DNA of 64,000 bases, from NCBI GenBank assembly GCA_014281115.1, contig JACONQ010000021.1, forward strand, positions 806,001 to 870,000, written 5' to 3'. The translations under genes and the position numbers were made by a program. Position 1 is the first letter of the stretch. Every line of letters starts with the position of its first letter. Of the stretch, positions 9,930-23,972 are shown piece after piece. This DNA is from Laburnicola sp. R22_1 (taxonomy: Eukaryota; Ascomycota; Dothideomycetes; Pleosporales; Didymosphaeriaceae). The notes under the pieces were generated by a model, which saw nothing but the letters and a program-made list of their open reading frames with translations, searched no databases and was not told where the DNA came from.

Positions 9930-12900
9930 CACCTCCCTACCTATAGAAGCTTGGCCCCATTAAGCTTCCCGCCGAACAGCTTTTTAAAGACTCCCTAAAT
10001 GTCTATTAGTCCCTTTTACTAATTAGCAAAACCTAATATAGGCCCTCTAACTATTACTCTTACTAATCACCTTACCCTATGCAACCTTACGCAATTGCCC
10101 GCAAACACTTGCCCTTTTGCCTTTGTTACTAACTCTCTTATCTCTGCCTATCCTTTCCACTCTTATAGTCCGCTCGACACTCTACCCTTTAATCTCCTAA
10201 ACTCTAAAACCTCCTTAGTCTGCTCCTATAACCTGCCTTATTATGCCTCCCCTCTAAATTAATTACTCTCTAGGCGCCTATACATCTAGCCGCTTTAGTT
10301 CTAATAGCGATGGCGGCAGTGACAATAGGCCTCCTCACTAAGGCAATAATAGCGCAGGCTCTAGCGGCTTTAACTTCCTAATAGTACTTAAAAAGCCCTT
10401 AGTTAGCGCGTTTCTTATCTTCTTAACTCTATGTAAGTTACTTAAGCCCTAATACTACCTTAGACTAACTCCTAAATAGTAATCCCTCTCTTAGATGCCC
10501 GTATTAGTTTCGGCATTATGGCCTAGATTTTTACAGCCCTTAATTAGCACTCTAACAATAATAGTAACCTGCCTTAAAAACTACAGTCTTGAATTGGCAG
10601 TTATGACAACTTTGCACTCTGGCCTAATTACAATCCTAATAACCTCTTAATAGACGCGACTCTTTTCTAATTTCTCTATTATGGCTAAGAAGCGCAGAGA
10701 TGCAACACTAAGAGCAAGAGAGTTGCCTTCTACTAAGCCTAACTATCCAAGTCTTTAAGCAATAAAGGCCCTCACCCCATATACCTGCCGAGCCTTTTCG
10801 CCGCAGCTACTTAGAGTTGTATAAACTTCTTCTATTTTACTACTAATAGCGAAGACCTCCTAGCCTATAATTAGTGCTTAATTTTGACTTTTCTAGCTAC
10901 CTAATTATTAGTTAGGGTTCTATTCTAGTCTACTAATCCTACATGTACACTATCTTATAGATTTTAATTTAATTTAGCACTAGTCCTCCCTTTTTGTCTT
11001 GTAATTCTTAACTAGCTTTCTGCTGTTCTCTAGCTACTTCTTCCCCCCCTTAAGAAATAAGCTGTTCCTTAGCTTATAGCGCCTTAATGGCCTCTCTATC
11101 TACCCTACTTCTCTTAATATATAAAGTTGGAAGGATTAAAGCCCGCTGCTAGTAGTAGGATTTCTACTTCCTTTATTTGCTTAGGAATGTCCTGGCTATA
11201 TCTTACTAGCCGCCGCGATCTGCGCGCGAATATAGGATGCTCGGGCTTAGGCCTTTGGGTAACTTTGTCTAGCTCTGCTGGATTAACTTCCTCTTAAGAA
11301 TCTTCTTCTTCTTCTAAGAGCTTGTCAGTCCTTATGGCGTTAGGCTCTAACATCGCCTCTAGGTCTGCTGTTATTCGTGCATAGTATTAAATAACGCGGT
11401 CTCCTAGCATCCTGCTACAAAATAGTATACTATTTAGGTCTTTAAGCATATACTATCCTTCCCTATGCGGCGCCATGCTTTTAATCCTAAAGGGGCCTTA
11501 GTACCTCTTTGCTAGCTTAACGCTGCAGCTTATATTATTGGCCTGAAATGTATTATATACTAATACTAAGTCGCCTTCTCGTAGTGGTTTTACTCTAAGA
11601 GTCTGTTAGTTATTAAACCATTCCTTTCCTTCTTCTCGCAGGCGGATAGTGCGGTTAATAGCTTCTTAAAGCCAATAATTGCGCTTTTTAAACTACTCTG
11701 CTTAGATAGCTAGAAGATCCTTAGTAGTGTAAACTTGTTCCTATGGGAGTGTCTGCTAGGTGGGAATGCAGAGCTTAATTAGAAGGACGTGCTCTCTTCC
11801 ACATATTAGAAAGGCCGGTGTTTCTCCTATAGACCGCTTTACTATGACCTAATTAGCCTATAGAGCCCTAGGTAGATTTTGCACCTAGTTGCCCTTTATT
11901 TTTTATAGTGCTCTAACTAGCTCTTAGTGGCCTCTCTCTATTAAGCCCTACCCTTGCGGATAGAAGACACTAGATACCACTCGTTAGATCTTAAACTATT
12001 TGGCTAAGTCTTCCACTAGACCCTTATTCTCTAGCCCTCTATCTACTAATAGGCAAAAAGGAATACTCCACCTGCTAAAGATAGATTCCTCTAAGAACTA
12101 TCTAACCGCGGCTAAGTTGGCATTAGTAAGCGTCTTTGCTTCTGGCTATCTAAAGGTATAATTCCTAGCAATAACTATAAACTGCTTTCCTCCTTTACTC
12201 TTAGGCATGTACACTACATCCACTATAACCCATTTCTAAATTACGTCTGTTTCCTATATAGAGTGTAACTCCTCCACCACTCTCCTAGCTAAATGCGCCT
12301 AACATTCTACACAGGTCTTAATATATTCCTTAATACTCTAATATAGATTTGGCTAGTAGTAGCGTGCCGCAACCTTCCTCTAGGTGCCTTCTTACTCCTA
12401 ATAGCCTAATTCTTTGTGTAGCTACTACAGAATCTCTACCTACTAGGCAGGATTGTCCACCACTCTGCGCAGTAGTTAGTTCTTAGTAGTTTAATACTAT
12501 AGTATACCTCTTACAATCTAGTACTTTTAAGCTTACAATCTAATATACCTTTAGTCCTTCTTTAATAGGCCTTTAGGTATTCTTAAAGTTGCTAGCTAAG
12601 TTGCAATATTACGAAGCTCTTTAGTGCATAAGTTAGAGGGGACTTTAGGCAGGTCACTAGTTACGGGTTCTATATACTTTATTTCCACTTTAGCTTTCTT
12701 ACCTATAGTAGAGGATGCGATGCAAATGTGCCCTAAATACTTCTTAATAAAGTCCTTAATATCTTCTTCTAACTATTTAGAAGGAACCTATCCTTTTGGC
12801 TGTCTGCGCCTTAAGAGCGTATTGGCAACCACGTTCTTACGCCCTATAATATAGCGGATATTAAACTTCTAAAGTATTAGAAGCGCCAACTAGCGGGTTA

Positions 12901-13914
12901 TTAGGACTTCTAGCAGATCTATAGCGCTATAATTTAGCTAGGCAATTAGGGTGCGAGAGTCCGTCTCTACAACAAAGTGTATTCCGTAGATCCAAGATTG
13001 GAATTTCTTTAATACAAGAAGGAGAGCTTTGCATTCGTGCTTTTTTAAGTCTTAGTTATGCTTACTCTAAGACTAAACACCTAACTTAAACCGTACTAGG
13101 TAGAGAAGACTATCTAATCCTTACTGCTATATTAACGCTCTCCATTCGACTTTGCTCCTATTTACTAAGATTACTACTTCTTATAAGGGCTCTAATTAGT
13201 TAATAGACACTAGTGCTAGAGCTAATATAATGCCCTTCTTTAGCTACTATATTGCTATATTCTCTATAGTGCCTTAGTAAAACTTAATACCTTTACGTAG
13301 TAGTGCAAATAGTAGTGTAGCAATTTTAGCAAAGTTCTTAATTTAGATGTAATAGTATACGCATACTCTAAAAAAGATTTAGATATCTTAAGCGTAGTTA
13401 TAAGGCGACCACTTAGTAATCTTAATTACTTTCTTCCTAGACGGGTACTAACCGTCCTTATTAATCACATAACTAACTATGTCTATAGTAGCATACCCCC
13501 AGTCTAATTTCTTTTCTAACGCAGTAACACCTACTAACTCTAAATTTGCTAGAACCTAATTAATATTTATAAAGTGCTTTACTATATACCTACGAATTTA
13601 TTTCTTAAGCATTTTGCTGTTATAGTCGGTCTTTAGACCTTTTACCACAATGTTATCTATATAAGGCATGTACTAAGAGAGAATCTAGTCTTAGAGAATC
13701 TTTATAACTATTCTTATAAACTTAGCCACTAAGTTAGTTATTCCCATAGGCAGCGTGCACTATTAGACGAGACTTAGAGGCGTGTAAAATACTATTATGG
13801 CTTAGAAGTCCTTATAAAGGCCTACTTAGTCGTATCCTAAAAAGAAGTTAATTAGGAAAACTAGGTAGCAGCCAGCAAACTCCTCTAAGAACTTATTAGG
13901 GTTTGGCAGGAGGT
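9930..13914 (-). pseudogene. Gypsy pol, 3' part (RT, RNase H, integrase) decayed
   Basis: On the minus strand, reverse transcriptase motifs read TPLSLV (Gln codons now TAG), TLPMGITN near 13738, and PYIDNIVVKG near 13640-13665, where the expected second Asp of the catalytic pair is Asn. The integrase zinc-finger end reads EYIKTCVEC near 12302-12328, followed by a stop and AHLAR. The region 9930-11500 lies downstream of integrase and holds no motif I could name. The normal role is reverse transcription and integration; this copy is dead. The frame continues across the copia insertion into 19434 and beyond. Confidence 0.8.
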
Positions 13915-14230
13915 TGTCAGATAGACAGTTCCTGTGAATTACTGTGATTTCACTGTAAATTACGGTGGGTAGATGTGTCCGATTATATGGCCTATACACA
14001 CTAGCAATTAGTGTAAATTATAGTGTTTTTACTGTGAAATTAAAAGAGGCTAGCGCACCACTATTTTGCACTGCCCCTATACTATCCCAAATAGTACTAG
14101 TGTGTCTTGGCACTGGATAGATACTTCTCGCGATAGCCGAGCTTCTCCAGCAAGAACAAGGAAAAAACATTAATTAATTAACCATACTACTTCCCATCTC
14201 ATCTTATTAAGAATACCCCTATATCTAACA
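13915..14230 (+). repeat. Copia 5' LTR
   Basis: 316 bp. It differs from the 3' LTR at about 18 positions by eye, all of them transitions, which points to RIP rather than neutral drift. Confidence 0.9.
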
Positions 14231-14266
14231 ATTAAGAGTCTCACTGCCTCGATTAAACCAATTATC

Positions 14267-17200
14267 ATGTCTCTATTCATACTTAGGGTTTCCATAGTAA
14301 TCCTAACCAACTATTTAAACTACACACCATGGCTGAGGCAAATTAAAGCCCAAGCCCAATCACTAGAGGTCTGGGATCTCATTAACCCAGCCCTACCTAT
14401 CGAACCTACGATCAAACCAATCATGCCAACGGCACTAGATATTAGTTTCTATCAACCAAATAGCGTGTTTACTAACGCACACCTGACTAACCCTAACAAA
14501 CGTCTAACGCTGCCGTCGCAGCTATCGCAAATTAGTCTAAAGGGTTACAATGAGGATATAAACTACTATAAGAATTAACTCGAAACCTTTAAGATACTTA
14601 ACCGCGCATACCGCGATAAGAAGGCGAATCTAGACAAACTAGTTACCCTTATACAATTAACGACCTTAGTACACTTGCAGACTAATTGCTGTATACTAGG
14701 TTAATTAATTAGATAATAGATTAAGAATCTCACAATTACGGTTAGGGTTAACTAAGATAACAAAGAACAATAAGCAAGGGCCAGGTATTAAGATGCCCTC
14801 AAGCCAATAAGGACTGCTAGATCATAGGCAACCTGGCTTGCTGAGTACGATTATGCAGCTATAGAAGCTAAGTTTAACAGAGTCCCAGAGCTCTAGAAGC
14901 CTAACTTAGTTAAGAAGGATTTTATAAAGGCAGTGTCCAACATTGCACCTATTTAGGTTACAACCTTCTATTAGAATAGGAGTAAGGATCATACTGTTAG
15001 AAGAAAAGAAATAGTAAAACTCTTCTAAGAATACATAGTAATGCAGCACCTAATTAAGGATAAATAAAAGGGCGCTTTTGCTATTGTAGGACTATCTCTC
15101 GCTAATAGTGGTGCAACTACCCAGACCACAGATAGGGACGCCTATCCTATAGATAAAGCAGTATTACTTAAGTAAGGCAGATTACGCGCTAAGAAAGCTG
15201 GCTCTAAAACTAAATCCAAGCAGTCCGCGATTATAGATAATAAGCCAACAGCAGTTAGTGGCCAAAAAGGATTAAACCTTAAGTGCCCTACTTATAAACA
15301 ACGCCATAATCTAAAAGACTACTTTTACGCTTTCCCTAAGAAACAACCTAAATAGTTTTAACCAAAGCCAGCAATGGTTGCCCTAATGAAATTTAGGATA
15401 GAGAATAACTTAGCGCTTATAGAAAGCATAAGATCTGTAAAGCGTCCAAGATTACAGACACTAAGAATTAAACAATTAAGCGCCCCTACTCTAACTCGAA
15501 TTACTAAAGTTGCTAACAATAAATAACTAGATAGTAGACAAATTACCGTTCTCTTAGCGAGCTTTAATGCCGCCTTCTACCACTTAGACCCAAACACATA
15601 CCTACTACGTTACTCCGCGATTCTTAATTCTGGCACAACTTGCCACATTTTAAATAATATTAATTGTTTTGTTACGCTGCGACCACTATTGCCAGGAGAC
15701 TTTATATAGGCGGGCTCAACACAAGTATAGATTAGGGGATATAGAAGTGTCCATCTACACGTTAAGAGTGTATAAGGAAATAGGGTAATAAGGCTAGATA
15801 ATATTGCCTACTGCCCTAATCTGCTATGCAACCTAGTGTCTTTTTAATTACTCTGCAGGCAAGGCCTCTAGTAGGACACGCTAGCAGATCTAATAACAAT
15901 TAAGAGAAGGGACAATACAATCCTCGCCGAACTTTAAGAAATATACAATTAATAGGTACTGGAGTTCAGAGCAACACTAACACCAAATCGTACTATACCT
16001 AATAGTACGTACGCCACACACAAGATTACTACGCGCACCGCACAACGAGCGCAAAAGGCGGACGCCAACACATGGCACAAACAACTAGGCCACCCAGGTC
16101 CTTAGGCGCTGGAACACATAGTGAATTACTGTGAGGGGGTGCGCCTTAAAGGACTAACTATAGTCTAATGCGATGCTTGCGGCAGATTAAAGCTAAAGCA
16201 ACAAATTAAACAATAGGCCAAACAAATTAATAACAGTCCTAGTGAGAGAGTCGCTATAGACTTTCACAACTTCGAAGATAAGAGCTCCACTAGCGAGAAA
16301 AGCCAAATGCTTATCACTAATTAATTCTTAGGCATGGCTTGGGATTTCTACTTTAAAGACAACTAACCAGCACGAACAATTATTAAACTGTTAAAGGAAT
16401 TTGTACTATTTATAAAAGTACAGTTTAAGGTAATAGTCAAAGTTATTAAATCGGACAATAAAATCTTCTCAGTTAAGCAAGACATTTACAAATAGTGTGT
16501 TAGTGAAGGTATTATTATCGAGCCTTTAGCACCTAATACCCAAGCTTAAAATGGAGGAGCTAAACGCTTAGGGGGTGTAATTAAGGAGAAGAGTCGTGTA
16601 ATGCAACTTAACGCCAACCTTCCCTAGACACTATGGCTAGAAATCACACGAGCGGCTGTATACCTATACAATCGAACTCCGAACTACACTAATTAATAGC
16701 GATTACTACACAAAGTATTCTTTACAACAGTTGCTTTCTAAAATAGTATTGTTACTTAACTAAAGAAACTAAACTAGGCTTACCTTAGGGCCTATAGCTA
16801 TAAAGCCTTTGCTATGACTAATAATACAAAACGCAGCAAGAGTAAGCTCTAAAGGTTAGATCTAAAAGTATGGATTAGATACCTAGTAGGCTACTAATTA
16901 ACAAACATCTGGAGGATATGGATACCTCTACTTAGGAAAGTTATTAGTACCTAAGACGTTATCTTTAACAAAAAATTAGTATTCTTAGGTAAAGAAGAAG
17001 ACCTATTAGACAACCTTATACATAGCACTTATAAAGAGATTGCTGCATGGACCCGATTAGTGGAGCTACTACCCTTACTACTAGAACATAAAAACACTAA
17101 GTCTTTATACGAGAATAAGTCGATTACTAACTTCTACGAGGATGACGATAATGCTATAGGGTACTATTAAGGGAGGAAGATTAATTACACCTACCCAACA

Positions 17201-18950
17201 CCACCAGCGACACCTCCGCCTGTCGCACTACTTGCCTAATTAATGGCGAGCCTCGAACACAATCAATATGAACAATTTCCCATTAGATCACTATAGCCAG
17301 ATCAACGCGCTGTGCTATGGGCAGCCGCTTTCCTAGCTAGAACACAGGCAGGGGGCAGAGGCAAATACAAGGGGAAGCTACTTAATAAGGCGTAATTTAA
17401 CTGCATGCTTGTAGTAGGAAAGAAACCCTATTAAAGTTAAATACTAGAACCTCTATCTTACAGAATATGGTTAAACGATTATCCGCTATTTAACATGTAG
17501 AAGGATGCCAAGCAATCACACCTACAAAGCCACAAAGAAATAAGGTCTTGGAGTAAGGTGCCTACTGCTCTAGTGCGATCACGCGGCCACTAAATCCTTA
17601 ACTATATGTGGGTATATACCTACAAACTCGACAAACACTATTAATTTCAAAAGTGCAAGGCTAGGTTAGTAGTGCGCGGAGATCAACAACGCCACCTTAC
17701 TACTTAGGACACCTACGCCGCAACCCTCGCAGGACAATTATTTCGCCTACTTATGTCTATGGCGGCTTGGTACGACCTAGAACTTAGCCAGTACGACGTC
17801 ACTAACGCCTTTGTCCACGCGAAACTAGACAGAGAACTCTATATAAGAATGCCACGAGGTTATACCTAATTAGGCACTATCCTACAGTTACATAAGGCAC
17901 TATATAGTCTTTAAATCTCACCACTGTTGTGGCAGAGAGAATTTACTAGTGCTCTTAAGAATCTTAGTTTTACCATAGTTCCACACGAACCTTGCTATAT
18001 AATTAAAGACAGTATTATTATTTTCTTCTATGTAGATAACCTTATCGTCGCCTACTTAAGGGATTAGAAACACGCTGCTAACGTAGTAATAAAAAAGATA
18101 AGTATAAAGTTCACCCTTACTAGAGGTAACAATCTTTAGTGGTTTCTAGGGATTAAAATTGTTAGAGACCGTGCAAGTAGGCAACTCTGGCTATTATAGG
18201 CGTCCTATATGGACAAGATTAGTCGCCTTATTAACTAACGCAACCTTAAACACAAAACCCCAATGTTAGCAGTTAAACTGCTACCTTAAGAAGGACTCGC
18301 TATAAAGGCAGAGATTAACTAATACTAGCGAAAGATAGAATTAATCCTATACGCTGCAGTAACTACGCGCCTAGATATTGCTTTTGCAAGCTCCTAACTA
18401 TCGCGTTTTCTATTAAATCCTAGCGACAACCATTACAACGCCGCCAATCGCGTACTGCTATACCTATCCTTCACCTAATTACTAGGGTTACACTTTAGAA
18501 GAGCAGACACCTACAAGGTTGCTAGCAACGCGTCGTTTGCAGATAATAACCTTAACAAAAAGAGCTTATAAGAATATATTATTAAGCTATGTAGTGGTCT
18601 TATAGCCTAGAAGGCAAATAAACAAGACACTGTCACTACTTTAACAACTAAAGCTAAGTTACTAGCACTCTTACAGGTTGCAAAGGAGGCACTCTTTACA
18701 GCTTAGTTAATCGCTAAACTTAAGATTAAACTCTTACCCTTAATAATTACTATTAATTGCGACAATTAATAAACTATCCAACTTGTTACTAAAGAAATTG
18801 CCAAGTTACAAACAAAGCTTAGGCACGTCGACATACATAATTATTAGCTTTAATAAGAAGTAGTACGTGGAGCTATTAAAGTCTAGTACTAATAATTAGA
18901 AGAAATGGCAGCAGATAGTCTTACAAAGGCTCTGCCAGCCAGCAAATAGA
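14267..18950 (+). pseudogene. Copia gag-pol, decayed
   Basis: Gag starts MSLFILRVSIV at 14267 with the copia-like WLRQIKAQA and is open for 103 codons, then breaks into stops. A degenerate knuckle CPTYKQRHNLKDYFY lies near 15283. Integrase shows HKQLGHPG near 16075 and CDACGRLK near 16170. Reverse transcriptase shows YDVTNAFVHAKL near 17792 and FFYVDNLIVA near 18023, where YVDD has become YVDN. RNase H ends with ADSLTKALPASK near 18911. The domain order integrase before reverse transcriptase defines Ty1/copia. TAG/TAA at expected Gln codons occurs throughout. Confidence 0.9.
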
Positions 18951-19117
18951 CTAAGTTCGTTAATTAACTCGGACTTAAAGATGTTAGGGGAAGAATAACC
19001 GACCAAGAGGTCGACCTGGACGAATTGGAACATAGGATGGAAGTTTTTAGACTATGAGCTATAGTACAGTTGCGAAGAATTGGGTCCAGCTTGGGATAGT
19101 TCTAAGCTAAGGGGGTG

Positions 19118-19433
19118 TGTTAGATAGACAGTCCCTGTAAATCACTATAATTTCACTGTAAATTACGGTGGGTAGGTGTGTCCGATTATATGGCCTATAC
19201 ACACTGGCAATTAGTGTAAATCACAGTGTTTTCACTGTGAAATTAAAAGAGGCCGGCGCACCACTGTTTTGCACTGCCCCTATACTATCCCAAATAGTAC
19301 TAGTGTGTCTTGGCACTAGATAGATACTTCTCGCGATAGCCGAGCTTCTCCAGCAAGAACAAGGAAAAAACATTAATCAATTAACCATACCACTTCCCAT
19401 CTCATCTTATTAAGAATACCTCTATATCTAACA
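19118..19433 (+). repeat. Copia 3' LTR
   Basis: 316 bp, same ends as the 5' LTR, followed by the duplicated GAGGT. It sits directly after a polypurine tract at about 19110-19116. Confidence 0.9.
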
Positions 19434-22400
19434 GAGGTTGCCATCTTAAACTATAACTCTATTTATACGCTAAGCGTTATTAATTAGTTAGTATTCTTTA
19501 TCCTTCTTCTTAACTAGAAACTATAGATTCTGGTATACGCTCCTGCTATACTTTAGCACGCCCTAATTAAGCCTCTGCTAGACCATATTAATAACTACAT
19601 CCTATAGCTTTCTAGAAATAGGGAACTGCAATTTCTTCTAAGCTGCGTAGTTAACTATATAAACTTTAACAGGTAGGGCCACGTTAGGGTGCACCTTTCC
19701 AGATTTGCCAAAGTTAAAAAATAGTGCTAGCTCCCTTTAATATAACACTTCTAGCAATATCTCCCTTTTCTAAGGTAGTAGGTCTAGACTAATCTTTATC
19801 TCTGCAATACGCTCAGGTGTTAATCTTTATCCTCTTAGGAACTCTGCCTATTAGTTAAGGAGGTATGCGTTAAATGGCTAAGGGTCCATATTAGTCCTCC
19901 TTCGCGTCTTTATTGCTTCTTACTTCTAGTCTAGTCGGCCTTTAATCTTTTGCGGCGCGATGCCTAAGTTATATACTTTGTTAACCTGGCATATTACTTA
20001 AGGACAGTCCCTCTTTATATATTCGACTCCTAATTTCCTCTTAAGATTCTTCCTATTAGCTATAGTTATGGTTAGCCTCACTGTACCAAACTGGGCCTTG
20101 GCAATTAACGCTTCCATAGTAGATAGTTAGCTTACTTATAGGGGTGCTCGAGATAACTTTAGTTTATAAGGCCTACAGCGGGTAATAATACTATTCTCGA
20201 ATTTAACTAATATCTATTTAGAAACTTAGATTTTAGAAATAGGTGCGTAGTTAGCGTGCTTAGCATCTAAGTCTTTGTTAGTTTCTTCCTCTATAGTGGC
20301 AGCTAGTGTCTACAGCTAGTACAGATTCCTCTTACTAAAGGTATTTTTAAATATTACCTTCTTAACTCCTAGCATATTGCTAAGTACTTTTTAGACTATT
20401 AGGTTAACTCTAGCGTTTATTACCTAGGATAGCATGTCTTTAGGGCTGCCCACTAGGATATTAACTAGTTTTATTTTCTTCTTAGCTGCTAAAATCTTCT
20501 TCCTTAGAATCGAACCTAAGATATTACTAGGGCCGCGCATTTCCACATCCTCTATGCCTTCTATTAGAAAATCCTATTCTGGAAAGGACACCCACTTTAT
20601 TCTTTTTCTATCCTTCTTATTATTATCCTTCCTTCTACGGACTGTAGGTATGCCTTACTTAGAAACTTTAGCATTTGCGACTATTCCTATCTTTAGCGAT
20701 TCTTTAAGGCTTAGTTAGGTTATTAGGGCGCTTAGACTTGTAGTTTATAGTTCGCATAGTAGGTTTAGGGACTAGACTATTACTAGTGTATCTTTATCTA
20801 GAATAGCTTACTCTCTCTAAGCTGCTTTAAATTTCTCTTTAGAGAGAAGGCTAGGTGCCACTATTTTATTAAACGCAAACTAGCTACTATTAGTTTCTAT
20901 AACTAATCTTACCTAGTAAGTCATTACTATTATCGCGTATTCTTAACTCTAAGATATCTATAGGACCTTATCTGCCAATTTGTCTATTTGCCACTTATTC
21001 TGCACTAGACAGATTAGCATCTAGTTCTACTTACCTCTAGCGCTAATGCGCTAGATTTTGCCTTAATTATTATTTAGTTAGCCCTATTAGACCCTTTGAA
21101 ATTTTGTGTTATAGTACATCTATTTATTATCTTTAAGCAAATTTCTCTTCTTGTATTCTCTATTCGTAATAATGTGGTCCTTTCTATATTTAAAGCACTC
21201 TTTAAAATAATTATTCTTTTACTATATTAGATCTATTACTACCGCGGCTACGTGTATGTTAACCCGCATAGGTGCTACTAAGTAGGCCTAAGACTAGATT
21301 AGTGCGTAGTACTAAGGCTATTGTGGTGCTGTCTACTTTAGAGCCTATTCTACTTTCGTAGTAATCTTCTAGCAAATAGCTAGGTCTAATAGAATCTCTA
21401 TCTCTTAGGGGTCCCAGTTCTAAACCAGAACGTTCTAGAGCCTTATACTCTTAAGCCTTTTAGTTAACTCGTTTACTTCGTACTAAGAGATAGTTAAGCT
21501 TAGGGGTGCTTATATGCCTAAAGTTTCTTATAGTCTCGCTTATTAAAAGTTTAGGTTAAGCCTAGTAGATTAAAAAATATTTTATAATATTAGTAGTACT
21601 TATAACTTAGTAGTCTAAGATAGTATTAGTGCTTAAATTTAATAGGCTAGATTTAGCATGTATTCTTCTAATTAGATTTAGGCCCTACTTAAAAGCCACT
21701 TCTCTATTATACCAAAGTTAAGTTTTGTTAGTCTTTCTATTAACTAGTCGTTCTTTATTAGGATATTGCCTGCTAGCTACTTACTTAGGCCTTAGATAAA
21801 GAGTATGCCCTTTTAGCTTTCTATAACTGTGCCCACCCTTAGGCATTTTCCAAATCTAATTGCGAATTAGTCTAGAAAATTCTAGATATTAGGATTTGTT
21901 ATTGCTTAATACTATACTAGCCACGCCTTTAGCGCTTCCTCTATCTCTTTAGTTTGGGCCTAATTCTAACTCCGCTAACACCTGCGTATGGCCACCTATA
22001 GCTTCTGCCATACCCCTTCTTCTCCTGCCTTAGAGTACTCTAACATTAAGAAGTTAAGTATATCTTAGATCTCTTGGCTGCAGTACTCCTTAACTTTAAC
22101 AACCTTATCTTTCTTAGAGTACTAGTAGTAGTTTACGCGTTTTTTATAGTCTTAAAGAAACTAGGTTATATTATCTTCTATAAAGTGCAACTTCTTACCT
22201 AAGAATAGGTTGGATTCTATAATAAGGCTCTGCATTAGGTTCCTGCCCTTTATTAGTAAGAGACTATAAGGCTATTACTATCTATACTATAAGGGTATTA
22301 GCGTTATTAGCCGGCTAAGGTAGCATTAGTGCTTTCTCCTTAGATCCTTATAAGAAGCTTTTTATAAAGGGCAGGAACCTTCTAGTAGGTGTATAGACAC

Positions 22401-22900
22401 CCTTATTAGTTAAGCTTATTGTCTTTACGAAGCTAACAGCCTAAGGGGCTTTTAGGCTTAGGTTCTTATGCTTCCTAAGCACTAGGATATTAAGGAACTT
22501 ACGTATTTTACTGTAATCTAGACCCTCTAACTAGAATTGCTAATAGTTGCTTAGTCTTCTAGCGGCGAATATTATTATTACTAGTTATCTAGTTAGTTTC
22601 TTATATAGTTAAAGTTAGTGTTCTAGTTCTTTTTCTTCTTATTTCTATCTTTGCGCACCTATACTTATTATTATCTTTTAGCTTTCCTCTAATTTCGCCT
22701 TAGTTTTAGGTTCTAGAGGTAATGCAGTGTCTAGCTTTAGTCCTTTTCTTAGTCTGAGCCTTAGTCTATTTGACTCTAGATTAGTCTTATAAGTCTAGGC
22801 TTAATTTATAATTACTTACTATCTACTCCTAGTAGTGTAATTTTGGTTCTAAGCGTCTTTTAGCGCTTAGTTCTAACTGCTTCTTATTTTTATTCTTATT
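19434..22900 (-). pseudogene. Gypsy gag and 5' pol, decayed
   Basis: Continues the minus-strand frame of the reverse transcriptase upstream of the copia insertion. A degenerate Gag zinc knuckle can be read near 21165-21220 (ECFKYRKDHIITNR), with Tyr and Arg where Cys is expected. The stretch is rich in Lys, Asn, Ile and stops, as expected after RIP. The one longer plus-strand ORF here (20434-20718) runs antisense to the element and is taken as chance. Confidence 0.6.
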
Positions 22901-22918
22901 TCTATGTTTTTTATACCT

Positions 22919-23340
22919 GGGCCCATACTTTGCACATAATATTATATGCATACTAGGGTTATTATTTTTATTATTTATTTCTAGAGACTTAATATTTTAA
23001 CTCTAAGAGTTATTTAGTGTCTAGTTCTGATTGTTTTCTAGTCTAGATCTTAGTCTAGTCTAGTCCTAGAGCCCACACTCTATATATAATTTGTATATAT
23101 GCTAGGATTATTATTTTTATTATTTATTCCTAGAGGCTTAGTGTTCTAACTCTAAGAGTCGTTTAGTGCCTAGTTCTAGTTGTTTTTTAGTCTAGGTCTT
23201 AGTCTAGTCTAGTGCTAGTCTGGTCTAGTACTAGTCTAGTCTAGTCTAGTTCTAGAGCCTATGCTCTATACATAATCTGTGTATATACTAGAGTTATTAG
23301 TGTTTATTAACTTTGTTATTTATTTCTAGTAGTGTAGTTT
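22919..23340. repeat. Degenerate tandem repeats in the gypsy leader
   Basis: About three degenerate copies with a period of roughly 150-190 bp contain TTATTATTTTTATTATTTAT followed by TCTAGAG-like text. CTAGT/CTAGTC runs lie between them (23160-23250). They lie in the untranslated leader on the minus strand. Confidence 0.6.
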
Positions 23341-23614
23341 AATAAGGGCTAGCGCGACGACTAATTAAAGCTTAGGTTATATCTCTATTTTAAGGTTAGC
23401 ACTGTGCTTAGTTAAACCTAGCTTTGCTCCTAAGTCTCTTTTAGGGTTTCTCTCTATCTCTAATATATATTATTCCGCACACTACTACGCGCTATTATTA
23501 TTCTATTCTATTATTTTCTTAGGCAACACTACTTGTTCACATTAGAGTACTAATATAATAGCCTTCCTAAGGTTAAGATTTTAGAGGTTTGAGTCGTGGG
23601 TTAGTCGCTAATTT

Positions 23615-23802
23615 TATAGAGAAACCCAGCCCTAATTAGGACTTAGTAGAAAGATAAGTTAATTATTTTAATAACTGGCCGAGTAAGTAAAAGAGCCTCC
23701 TCTTACTAGTGCCTAAGAGTCGATTAGGCACTAGGTTTTTCTATCTCGACTACTATATAACCTAGCCATGCTGTCTTGTATAGTAGGGTCCACTCTACTA
23801 TA
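23615..23802 (-). repeat. Gypsy 5' LTR
   Basis: 188 bp, TATAGAGAAACCC to TCTACTATA. The TG/CA termini have become TA/TA by transitions. The sequence just inside (TTAGCGACTAACCCACGACT on the minus strand) is where a tRNA primer site is expected, but I cannot assign the tRNA. Confidence 0.85.
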
Positions 23803-23972
23803 ATATAAATCTATAAGATTTTTTTAGCTATTATTACTATTAAGTTAGCTTATTTAGTGCGTAAGTATAAATAACTAATAATAGTAGTAGTAATAAGCTA
23901 AGTATACTATATATACTATAAGTAAACCTTATATAGATTAGAAGCTTATAAAGTATAAATAAAGTATAAGTA

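Larger units (their letters stand above)
13915..19433 (+). mobile_element. Ty1/copia LTR retrotransposon, 5519 bp, nested in gypsy
   Basis: The LTRs are 316 bp each (13915-14230 and 19118-19433) and start TGTYAGATAGACAG and end TATATCTAACA. A perfect 5-bp target duplication GAGGT flanks the element (13910-13914 and 19434-19438). A purine tract (AAGGGGG) precedes the 3' LTR. It interrupts the gypsy reverse transcriptase frame within a segment that reads NLLPNPN once the insertion is removed. Confidence 0.95.
9742..23802 (-). mobile_element. Ty3/gypsy LTR retrotransposon, RIP-decayed, with nested copia
   Basis: Two 188-bp LTRs (9742-9929 and 23615-23802) bound the element. The target duplication is ATAT (9738-9741 and 23803-23806). 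Without the nested copia element it is about 8.5 kb. On the minus strand the order is 5' LTR, leader with tandem repeats, gag, protease/reverse transcriptase/RNase H/integrase, purine-rich tract (AGGTAGGGAGGTG just inside 9930) and 3' LTR. Coding sense is lost through many TAG/TAA codons. Confidence 0.85.

Noticed and set aside
20434..20718. 94-codon plus-strand ORF in the gypsy element
   Set aside because: Antisense to decayed gag-pol. The hydrophobic text comes from RIP-made TTA/CTT codons.
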